Shown one piece after another: positions 43,494-50,318 of a stretch of DNA of 64,000 bases (position 1 is the stretch's first letter; every line of letters starts with the position of its first letter). The notes below the pieces were generated by a model. The model ran no database searches. It saw only the letters and a list, made by a program, of their open reading frames with translations, and had not been told where the DNA came from. This DNA comes from Bacterioplanes sanyensis (lineage in GTDB: Bacteria > Pseudomonadota > Gammaproteobacteria > Pseudomonadales > Oceanobacteraceae). The position numbers and the translations under genes were made by a program. The stretch is from assembly GCF_014652515.1 (NCBI RefSeq), contig NZ_BMYY01000006.1, positions 1 to 64,000 of the forward strand. The letters run 5' to 3'.

Positions 43494-44684
43494 TTACAAA
43501 GTAGAAATAAATTGGCGAATGCGCTGAGCCGCTTCAACACACTCATCCACACTGGCGACCAAGGCCATGCGCACGCGGTTAGCCCCCGGATTCACGCCAT
43601 CAATGGTACGCGATAAGTACGAGCCCGGTAGCACAGTGACGTGCTGCTCGGCGAATAAGCGTTGGGCGAAGGTTTCGTCGTCGATGGGGGTTTTGGCCCA
43701 CAAATAAAAGCTCGCATCGCTCTGCTTAACGTCCATGACAGGTTGCAAGATTTCTAATACGGCGCGGAATTTTTGCGTGTATTGGCTGCGATTTTCCTGC
43801 ACATGGTGCTCATCGCCCCAAGCGGCGATGCTGGCCAGTTGCGTCTGCAACGGCATGGCGCAACCATGGTAGGTGCGATACAGCAAAAATGCTTTGAGAA
43901 TATCAGCGTCGCCGGCAATAAAGCCGGAGCGTAACCCCGGCAGATTTGAGCGTTTGGACAACGAGTGGAATACCACGCAGCGGCGATAATCGTCCCGGCC
44001 TAGGCGGGCACAGGCTTCTAACAGGCCGATGGGGGCAGCTTGGCCATCGATATAGATTTCTGAATAGCACTCATCGCTGGCCACAATAAAGTCGAATTTA
44101 TCTGCCAGTTCAATTAACTGCTGCAACTGTTGCAGTGACAATACCGCGCCGGTTGGGTTGCCTGGAGAACACAAAAATAGCAGCTGGCAGTCACGCCAGA
44201 CGTCCTCAGCCACACTGGAAAAATCAGGAATAAAGCCGTGCTCTTCTAAACAGGGCAAAAAATGTGGCTGCGCACCGGCTAAATACGCCGCGCCTTCATA
44301 GATTTGATAAAACGGATTCGGGCTGACCACTAAAGGCCGCGCTTGGCTACGATCCACGACTGTTTGGGTAAAGGCAAAAATGGCCTCACGCGTGCCATTA
44401 ACGGGCAGCACTTGCTCCGTGGTTAACGCATTTAAATCAAAGCGCTGGGTGGCCCAGTCTGCCATTGCTTGATTTAACTCGGGCATGCCCTTAGTGGTGG
44501 GGTAGTTTTCAATGCGACCAATATTGTTGACCAGCGCCTGTTGCACCAGATCCGGAGCTGGGTGCTTGGGTTCGCCAATGGACAGTGCGATGTGCTCCAG
44601 CTCAGGGTTGGGCGTAACCGCCGCTTTGAGCTGATTGAGCTTTTCGAACGGATAAGGTTGCAGCAACTTCAGATCTGGATTCAC
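43494..44684 (-). CDS. dapC: Succinyldiaminopimelate transaminase DapC
   Basis: PLP aminotransferase of the succinylase branch of lysine/diaminopimelate synthesis. 396 residues from GTG 44684 (VNPDLKLLQPYPFEKLNQLKAA), with GGGGTGA six bases upstream; the open frame continues to 44912 but that part lacks conservation. Seen: IALSIGEPKHPAPDLV, PVNGTREAIFAFTQ, LFLCSPGNPTGAV, ASDECYSEIY and the PLP Lys in VFHSLSKRSNLPGLRSGF. The N-terminal phrase matches Pseudomonas DapC closely. In a probable operon with the sufE-like gene. Confidence 0.93.
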   Translation of the reverse strand: MNPDLKLLQPYPFEKLNQLKAAVTPNPELEHIALSIGEPKHPAPDLVQQALVNNIGRIENYPTTKGMPELNQAMADWATQRFDLNALTTEQVLPVNGTREAIFAFTQTVVDRSQARPLVVSPNPFYQIYEGAAYLAGAQPHFLPCLEEHGFIPDFSSVAEDVWRDCQLLFLCSPGNPTGAVLSLQQLQQLIELADKFDFIVASDECYSEIYIDGQAAPIGLLEACARLGRDDYRRCVVFHSLSKRSNLPGLRSGFIAGDADILKAFLLYRTYHGCAMPLQTQLASIAAWGDEHHVQENRSQYTQKFRAVLEILQPVMDVKQSDASFYLWAKTPIDDETFAQRLFAEQHVTVLPGSYLSRTIDGVNPGANRVRMALVASVDECVEAAQRIRQFISTL

Positions 44685-45098
44685 TTGGTCACCCCAGTGT
44701 TGTAAGCGATGTGGCATTGTAACAGCCTCTGCAGTAGGGCTGCAGCCATGTAGTATGGGATTGCGACTAAGGGTTGACCTCAACTTAGGCTGAGAAGTTA
44801 GCGTTTGCGCGTTTTGATCAGAGCTGGCGCAATGGTCTCGGCGCGTCCGCAAAGGATTATCACCGGCGTTTAGGGCTGCATGTTGCTGGCCTTGTTCACC
44901 GATTAATTGCACAATGAACTTTAATTGATAGATCTAAAACTAAAATTGACTAGCTCTGGGCCGCAGCAAGTCTCTTTAGCAAGAAATCGGTTTGCTGCTC
45001 TAGCCAACTGCAGCCAAGGCGGCGATACAGGGCCAGGGTTCAGAATAGCTGCTCTACTTGCGCAGTAATATCCATGAGATAACCAAGGGTTTTATGTA
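44685..45098. other. Gene-free gap upstream of dapC
   Basis: Divergent promoter region for dapC and the alpha/beta hydrolase. The dapC frame stays open to 44912 but no upstream start is supported. No riboswitch or RNA gene recognised. Confidence 0.5.
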
Positions 45099-45860
45099 AT
45101 GAAAACGCATACGCTACCAATTAATGGAGCCGATATTTTTTATCAAACCGAGGGGGATTCCAATGCACCCTGCTTACTATTGCTGCACGGCGGTTTGGGA
45201 AGCCGGCATGATTTCGATGGGGTTCGGCAGCTGCTGTTGCACCACTTCTATGTGGTGCAAATGGATTTCCGTGGCCATGGTTGCTCAACACTGGGCAGCG
45301 GCACTATTAGCTATGCGCAGCATCAGCGGGATGTGGTTGCATTATTAGATCACCTAGGAATTAAGCGCTGCTCACTGCTGGGCTTCAGTGACGGCGGCAT
45401 TGTTGGGTATTGGCTTGCCTCCCAACACCCGCAACGGGTTCAGCAATTGGTGACCGTCGGCGCACAATGGCGGCTGGCGGATGATGATCCGGCACGCAAT
45501 ATTCTAGCCAGTGTGACCGAAAACCTTTGGCGTCAAAACTTTGCTGCAGAGGTCGACATTTACGAGCAAGAAAACCCCGAGCCAGACTTTTCTCGCCTTA
45601 TTCAACAAGTTCGGGCCATGTGGCTGGAGGCTGCTGGTTATCCTGAACAGCATGTGCGGCGCATTCGCTGTCCTGTATTACTGATGCGTGGTGATGACGA
45701 CTTTTTATTATCATTAGCAGAAATGTTGGCGCTGCAACAGCAATTAGCCGATGCCAAAATAGCCAATATTCCCATGGCATCACACGCCTTGCTGCAAGAA
45801 CAACCGGCGGTGGCGGCAGAGCTAATTCGTCAGTTTATAGAAAATAATCAAGCAGATTAA
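45099..45860 (+). CDS. Alpha/beta fold hydrolase
   Basis: 253 residues. Seen: oxyanion region CLLLLHGGLGSRHDFDGV, nucleophile elbow LLGFSDGGIVGYWLA (G-x-S-x-G as GFSDGG), DFRGHGCS, acid in MRGDDDFLL and catalytic His in MASHALLQEQP. A general hydrolase of the esterase/haloperoxidase/MhpC group; substrate unknown. First of a run of co-directional small genes (45-49.6 kb) with gaps of 7-66 bp. Confidence 0.85.
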   Translation: MKTHTLPINGADIFYQTEGDSNAPCLLLLHGGLGSRHDFDGVRQLLLHHFYVVQMDFRGHGCSTLGSGTISYAQHQRDVVALLDHLGIKRCSLLGFSDGGIVGYWLASQHPQRVQQLVTVGAQWRLADDDPARNILASVTENLWRQNFAAEVDIYEQENPEPDFSRLIQQVRAMWLEAAGYPEQHVRRIRCPVLLMRGDDDFLLSLAEMLALQQQLADAKIANIPMASHALLQEQPAVAAELIRQFIENNQAD

Positions 45861-45926
45861 CTGCCTGTCTATAGCAGCATTCAGTGATTTTTGTTAAATT
45901 CTAAATGCTGCTATAAGGATGTCAGT

Positions 45927-46448
45927 TTGATAATAAAGCCTGAGCTAGATGTCGATTACGACATGCATATACAAATACAGAATCTTCGCAATCAATGCTT
46001 TCCTGATCACGCCGTTCCTCGATCTTACTTTAAACAGTTACCTCGCTATCGGGTGTTGCTATATCGCGAGCACAGGCTTATCGCGACCATGGGGCTGAAC
46101 TATCGTGTCATGGCGGTAGCAGAAAATGTGCTGAAAATACTCGGTATTATTGACTTATGCGTTGCTGAAGACTGTCGTGCTCAAGGGATTGCTGGGCAAA
46201 TTCTGGCGCATGTATCTGCTTATGCTGCTGAGCGTGATGTGGACTTTTTATTACTGATGGCCGACCGCCCGGAATACTATGAGAAAAATGGTTTTAAACG
46301 AATTGAGTGCGTTGGTGAGTGGCTGAAAATACATGAGCATCAACACTACGGCATCGCACAGGAATTATTAGACGATTTGATGATCAAGCCCATATCTGGA
46401 GAGCCTTGGCCAGAAGGAGAGTTAGATTGGCTAGGGTACATGTACTGA
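45927..46448 (+). CDS. GNAT family N-acetyltransferase
   Basis: About 173 residues from TTG 45927, preferred because AAGGA ends seven bases upstream; TTG 45891 is a weaker alternative. Seen: YRVLLYREHRLIATMGLNYRVM, LKILGIIDLCVAEDCRAQGIAGQILAHVSAYAAE with acetyl-CoA loop R-A-Q-G-I-A, and LLMADRPEYYEKNGFKRI, with the penultimate YxxNGF strand. Substrate unknown. The gmhA gene starts 7 bp downstream, so the two are co-transcribed. Confidence 0.8.
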   Translation: MIIKPELDVDYDMHIQIQNLRNQCFPDHAVPRSYFKQLPRYRVLLYREHRLIATMGLNYRVMAVAENVLKILGIIDLCVAEDCRAQGIAGQILAHVSAYAAERDVDFLLLMADRPEYYEKNGFKRIECVGEWLKIHEHQHYGIAQELLDDLMIKPISGEPWPEGELDWLGYMY

Positions 46449-46455
46449 GATTTCT

Positions 46456-47055
46456 ATGTTAAATGATATTAAAAATAGCCTGAATGAAGCCCACAACGCC
46501 CTCGTTGCATTGCTCGCTAATGAGCAAGCGTTGCAGTCTATTCAGGCTGCAGCGGATCAGTTGATTGCGAGTTTGACTGAAGGTGGGCGGATTTTTTCTT
46601 GCGGCAACGGTGGCTCCATGTGTGATGCCATGCACTTTGCAGAAGAGCTCACTGGTCGCTACCGCGACGATAGGCCTGCCTGCGCTGCTACCGCTATTTC
46701 AGATGCCAGTCATATGAGTTGTGTCGCCAATGACTATGGCTATGAGTACGTCTTTTCCCGCTATTTGCAGGCCCATGGCCGCCGTGGCGACGTGTTGCTG
46801 GCCATCAGTACCAGCGGTAAAAGCCCTTCCATTATTAATGCTGCCGAAGTCGCACAACAGTTGGGCATGACGGTGATCGCCCTGAGCGGCCGATTGCATG
46901 AGCCATTACAGCAGCTCAGCGATGTGTATATTTGCACCCCGGCGGGTCAGTATGCCGACCGAGTGCAAGAACTGCATATTAAAGTGCTGCATATCTTTAT
47001 TGAGCTGATCGAGCGGCATTTTCATCCGGAAAATTATCAGCATCAGGAAACCTAA
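46456..47055 (+). CDS. gmhA: D-sedoheptulose-7-phosphate isomerase
   Basis: SIS-domain enzyme that makes D-glycero-D-manno-heptose 7-phosphate from sedoheptulose 7-phosphate for LPS inner core. 199 residues. Seen: FSCGNGGSMCDAMHFAEELTGRYRDDRPACAATAISDASHMSCVANDYGYEYVFSRYL, which follows E. coli GmhA nearly residue for residue, LLAISTSGKSPSIINAA, and the C-terminal zinc/catalytic helix RVQELHIKVLHIFIELIE. DiaA-type SIS proteins are a possible alternative, but the AEELTGRYR and SDxSHMSC segments favour GmhA. Other heptose genes are not nearby. Confidence 0.93.
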   Translation: MLNDIKNSLNEAHNALVALLANEQALQSIQAAADQLIASLTEGGRIFSCGNGGSMCDAMHFAEELTGRYRDDRPACAATAISDASHMSCVANDYGYEYVFSRYLQAHGRRGDVLLAISTSGKSPSIINAAEVAQQLGMTVIALSGRLHEPLQQLSDVYICTPAGQYADRVQELHIKVLHIFIELIERHFHPENYQHQET

Positions 47056-47084
47056 TACGTTAGCCATCACACCCAGGAGAGTGA

Positions 47085-47738
47085 ATGAGCGCCACCGAGT
47101 TAACCCGCTACTACGCCCAGCGGGCGCAAGAGTACGATCGCATCTACGACAAGCCAGAACGCCAACAGGATTTGCGGGTATTGGAGCAGCAAACCACCCA
47201 GTTTGGTGCTGGCCAAAAACTATTAGAAATTGCTTGTGGTACGGGTTACTGGACTCAGTTTCTCAGCCAGCAAGCAAAGAGCGTAACGGCCATTGATTAC
47301 AACCAGGAAGTGTTAGATATTGCCTGCCAACGAGATTACGCGAATCGCTCGGTTTATTTTGTTCGCGACGATGCCTACACCCTAAACCAGCTGGATGAGC
47401 AGTTCGAAGCAGCGTTTGTTGGCTTTTGGTGGTCCCATGTGCCATTGCAGCGTATTGCAGAGTTTTTGCACGCTTTGCATGCCAAGCTCAAACCGGGAGC
47501 GACGGTTTGGATAATGGATAACCGCTACGTCGAAGGCAGCAGTACGCCCATTAGCCATAGTGATGATGCTGGCAATACCTATCAAACAAGGCCGTTAGAT
47601 GATGGCAGTCAGCACGAAATATTAAAGATTTTTCCATCCTCTGCTGATCTTGAGCAACAGCTGTCTGGTGTCGCCAGTTCGGTAAAGGTAACGGAGCTAA
47701 CCTACTTTTGGCTGGCAGAATATCAGATCAATCAATGA
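47085..47738 (+). CDS. Class I SAM-dependent methyltransferase
   Basis: 217 residues. Motif I LLEIACGTGYWTQFL, acidic end of beta2 VTAIDYNQEVL, motif near FVRDDAYTL, and motif post-I FVGFWWSHVP. A ubiE/small-molecule type methyltransferase, soluble, substrate unknown. Good ribosome-binding site (CAGGAGAG). Lies 29 bp after gmhA in the same direction. Confidence 0.85.
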   Translation: MSATELTRYYAQRAQEYDRIYDKPERQQDLRVLEQQTTQFGAGQKLLEIACGTGYWTQFLSQQAKSVTAIDYNQEVLDIACQRDYANRSVYFVRDDAYTLNQLDEQFEAAFVGFWWSHVPLQRIAEFLHALHAKLKPGATVWIMDNRYVEGSSTPISHSDDAGNTYQTRPLDDGSQHEILKIFPSSADLEQQLSGVASSVKVTELTYFWLAEYQINQ

Positions 47739-47783
47739 TGACTGTATCGCTTTTACTAGTCTCGCTTTTACTATGAGGAATTT

Positions 47784-48308
47784 ATGATTCGTTTAGCAAG
47801 TGACTCTGATTGCAGCAACCTGGCTATCTTGGCGACTTTAGTGTGGATAAACACTTACGCCAAAGAGGGCATTAAGCAAGCGTACTCAGAGTTCGTATTG
47901 ACTCAATTTACACCTGACTATTTTCGATCTTTGCTGGCGAATGATCGCTACCGCCTGTGGGTATGTGAAGAGGACGACATTCTGCAAGGATTTGCACTGA
48001 TCAACTTAGATTCAGCCATTCCGACGGCGTGCTTAAGCTCTGATTATGCACACTTGTCTGCAAAGGACTGCGGCTTTGAAGTAGAGAAGCTTTATGTCGA
48101 CAGCCGCCATCAAGGCAAGGGCATAGGTAAGCGTCTGTTGCAGGCAATTGAACAATCACTAAAGCAGCCATATTGGCTGGATACCTGGGTAGAAAATGAC
48201 GCCAATGGCTTTTATCAGTACTTGGGTTTGGCATCCGTTGGTATTCGGTCTTTTGACTTTTCAGGTCATCGAATTGATAACAATCTTTATGTACGCTTTG
48301 CGGACTAG
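47784..48308 (+). CDS. GNAT family N-acetyltransferase
   Basis: 174 residues. Seen: IRLASDSDCSNLAILATLVWINTYAKEGI at the start, LWVCEEDDILQGFALINL, KLYVDSRHQGKGIGKRLLQAIEQ with acetyl-CoA loop H-Q-G-K-G-I-G-K, and WVENDANGFYQYLGLASVG. Typical single-domain GNAT; substrate unknown. Confidence 0.87.
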   Translation: MIRLASDSDCSNLAILATLVWINTYAKEGIKQAYSEFVLTQFTPDYFRSLLANDRYRLWVCEEDDILQGFALINLDSAIPTACLSSDYAHLSAKDCGFEVEKLYVDSRHQGKGIGKRLLQAIEQSLKQPYWLDTWVENDANGFYQYLGLASVGIRSFDFSGHRIDNNLYVRFAD

Positions 48309-48360
48309 GGAAACCCTGTCCAACACTGTATGGCCGAATGAGTAGAGAAAGGATGAGCGA

Positions 48361-48876
48361 TTGAATACGGTTTCGATTAAACCCATAACGGAATATGATG
48401 CTGACGTTGTGGCAGAGATATTATCGTGTCCTGAGCAGACCCGTTTTCTGCCGAACGAAAGGTCGTACAGTAAAGAGCAGCAGCAAACGTACTTAAGAAA
48501 CCGTCTCCATCATTGGCAGCAACACGGGTTTGGCAGCTACATCATTGAGTTAAACAGCTCACCCACCTTAAAACTTGGATTTGTTGGCGCAGAATATTCG
48601 CCTGACCCAAGTTTTATTGATATACGCTTTGCTCTCGCCAAACAGCATGCGGGCAAGGGCTATATGCTGCAGGCTTGCCAGCTGCTGCTAAGGGAGTTCT
48701 TTTCACAGCCTAAGCAAGACATGCTGTACGGCGCCGCCATGAAAGAAAATATGGCATCGCTGGCGGTATTAAAGAAAATCGGCATGCAGCCAGACTCGGG
48801 TTTAGATTTTTACCAATGTGATGGCCTGCGGTATTTTTCTCTTTCTCGGCAGCAGTACCATGACTCAGTTGGTTGA
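48361..48876 (+). CDS. GNAT family N-acetyltransferase, RimJ/L-like
   Basis: 171 residues from TTG 48361 (GAAAGGATGAGCGA upstream gives a plausible site). Seen: VSIKPITEYDADVVAEILSCPEQTRFLPN, GSYIIELNSSPTLKLGFVGAEYSPDPSFIDIRFALAKQHAGKGYMLQACQLLL with loop H-A-G-K-G-Y, and MKENMASLAVLKKIGMQPD, the N-x-x-S-x-x-V-x-x-K-x-G-M signature of RimJ/RimL-type enzymes. Its last 17 bases overlap the following gene. Confidence 0.85.
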   Translation: MNTVSIKPITEYDADVVAEILSCPEQTRFLPNERSYSKEQQQTYLRNRLHHWQQHGFGSYIIELNSSPTLKLGFVGAEYSPDPSFIDIRFALAKQHAGKGYMLQACQLLLREFFSQPKQDMLYGAAMKENMASLAVLKKIGMQPDSGLDFYQCDGLRYFSLSRQQYHDSVG

Positions 48877-49369
48877 ACGCGAAAAATCTATCGCTCAGGC
48901 GTTGCACTGGCTAACCCAACAGCTAGGGGATACGCCGTATTCCATTTGTGGTGGCTTGGCGGCGATTGCTTACGGCAGTCAGCGGGATTTGAATGACATT
49001 GATTTGTTTGTATCTGAGGCAGACTTTGCTCCGCTGGTGAATCAACTGCAGCCATACGTGAGCAAGCCTGCGCAGCGCTATCAGGGCGAGGGCTGGGACT
49101 TGGAGTATGTGCAGCTTATTTATGCTGGCATCAAGATTGAGGTGGGTAATCCCAAGGATGCCTTTATATTGAATGCAAGCACTCATAAATGGCAGCCCCT
49201 TAATGTGGTTTTCTCTGCATTGAGTAAGGTCTACCTCTATGGGAATGAATTGTCTGTGATGAATAAGCAAGATTTGATTGACTATAAGAATGTATTGCAG
49301 CGTGAAGTCGATATCGATGATGTGCGTGCGATCAAGGCAGCAGAGGGAAAGCAATGCCAAACGACTTAG
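48860..49369 (+). CDS. Nucleotidyltransferase-fold protein
   Basis: About 169 residues from ATG 48860 (MTQLVEREKSIAQALHWLTQQ). The segment YSICGGLAAIAYGSQRDLNDIDLFVSEADF has the G-G-x-A-x-x-x-Y-G-S and D-x-D pattern of polymerase-beta-like nucleotidyltransferases (AbiEii/DUF1814-like group), and KVYLYGNELSVMNKQDLIDYK resembles the later part of that fold. It overlaps the preceding GNAT gene (17 bp) and the following 76-residue gene (16 bp). Toxin-antitoxin or resistance-type roles are known in this superfamily; none is shown here. Confidence 0.7.
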   Translation: MTQLVEREKSIAQALHWLTQQLGDTPYSICGGLAAIAYGSQRDLNDIDLFVSEADFAPLVNQLQPYVSKPAQRYQGEGWDLEYVQLIYAGIKIEVGNPKDAFILNASTHKWQPLNVVFSALSKVYLYGNELSVMNKQDLIDYKNVLQREVDIDDVRAIKAAEGKQCQTT

Positions 49370-49584
49370 GGTTTAGTTTTAAGAAGCAAGGCGATGACTA
49401 CTTTATCTATCGTAACGGCAAAAAAGTCACGGTACTGCGGGGAGATCGCGCGAAAGAGTTTCAGCAGGTTGTTGATGTTGGCGACTTTCACGCACAGCAG
49501 CAACTGATGGCAAGGTTAACGGGTAACTACAAGCGCGGTAACGAGCGTACCGCCAAGCAGCATCAGCGTAACCACCGAGGGTAG
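49354..49584 (+). CDS. Small hypothetical protein paired with the nucleotidyltransferase-fold gene
   Basis: 76 residues: DLGFSFKKQGDDYFIYRNGKKVTVLRGDRAKEFQQVV, then QQLMARLTGNYKRGNERTAKQH. The LRGxxAxxF and QQLMAR-TGN-KRGNER phrases recur in small conserved proteins of proteobacteria with no assigned function. Basic C-terminus. Overlaps its upstream neighbour by 16 bp, so both are probably translated from one message. Confidence 0.7.
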   Translation: MPNDLGFSFKKQGDDYFIYRNGKKVTVLRGDRAKEFQQVVDVGDFHAQQQLMARLTGNYKRGNERTAKQHQRNHRG

Positions 49585-49614
49585 CCAGATTTGAGCCACT
49601 CGGCTCCAAGAGGT

Positions 49615-50085
49615 CTATCGAAGTGATACGTACATGATGTGCTGTGGCCCGGCCTGACCGCCATAATACAACTCTCCACTGTCCATAAAGCCACCTTTTA
49701 GATAGCACTGATGGGCGCTGGTATTGCGGCAATTCACCGTTAGCCAAATGCAGGCCATGCTGGGGTAGTGTTGTTGTAGGTAGCTGGGCAACAAGCGTAC
49801 CGCTTGCCTACCATATCCACGGCCTTGCAGGCTTTGGTCAATTAAGAACGAGCGTAAGCCGGCGTCGTTAATACCAGCAAACGCCATATGCTGGCTGTAC
49901 CCATGATCGATATTAAACACACCAATGACTTGCTCATCTGCTTCGATGACATGCAGGTGCCAGTCTGGCGGTGGATTGCTCAGTAATTCTTGCGTCGTAC
50001 CGACATACTGGCATTGCTCTTCGCCGACACCCAGTTGCAGGACTGGGTGTCGATCGGCGTGCTGCAAGGGCCTAATTTTTAGCAT
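49615..50085 (-). CDS. GNAT family N-acetyltransferase
   Basis: 156 residues. Seen: LKIRPLQHADRHPVLQLG, VIGVFNIDHGYSQHM, LRSFLIDQSLQGRGYGRQAVRLLPSYL with loop Q-G-R-G-Y-G, and WLTVNCRNTSAHQCYLKGGFMDSGELYYGG, an N-x-x-A-x-x-x-Y-x-x-x-G-F motif. Resembles diamine N-acetyltransferase/GNAT proteins of the SpeG-like shape; substrate unknown. Convergent with the plus-strand block. Confidence 0.87.
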   Translation of the reverse strand: MLKIRPLQHADRHPVLQLGVGEEQCQYVGTTQELLSNPPPDWHLHVIEADEQVIGVFNIDHGYSQHMAFAGINDAGLRSFLIDQSLQGRGYGRQAVRLLPSYLQQHYPSMACIWLTVNCRNTSAHQCYLKGGFMDSGELYYGGQAGPQHIMYVSLR

Positions 50086-50318
50086 ATGGGTCTTCGCCTC
50101 CGCTGTTGGACATTAGCAATAAATTGTCACTTGTAAGTGATTTTATCATGGCAACTTTTTGACGCTGTCATGTCATGCTAATTATTTCAATATTTTAATC
50201 ATCGCTCAGCGTTTTCCACGATTTGCACAAGGGTGACGCGTTTATACCTGTGGCGATTTCACCATTCTTGTCCATAGTTGGCTGACAACAAAAACAAGCC
50301 ATACGGCAAGGACTGATC

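Noticed and set aside
44685-44912. N-terminal extension of DapC
   Set aside because: The GTG at 44684 has a strong ribosome-binding site and matches known DapC starts.
45099-49584. Integron gene-cassette array suggested by many GNAT and small genes in tandem
   Set aside because: No attC sites: intergenic gaps are mostly shorter than an attC site and lack the GTTRRRY/RYYYAAC ends. No integrase seen.
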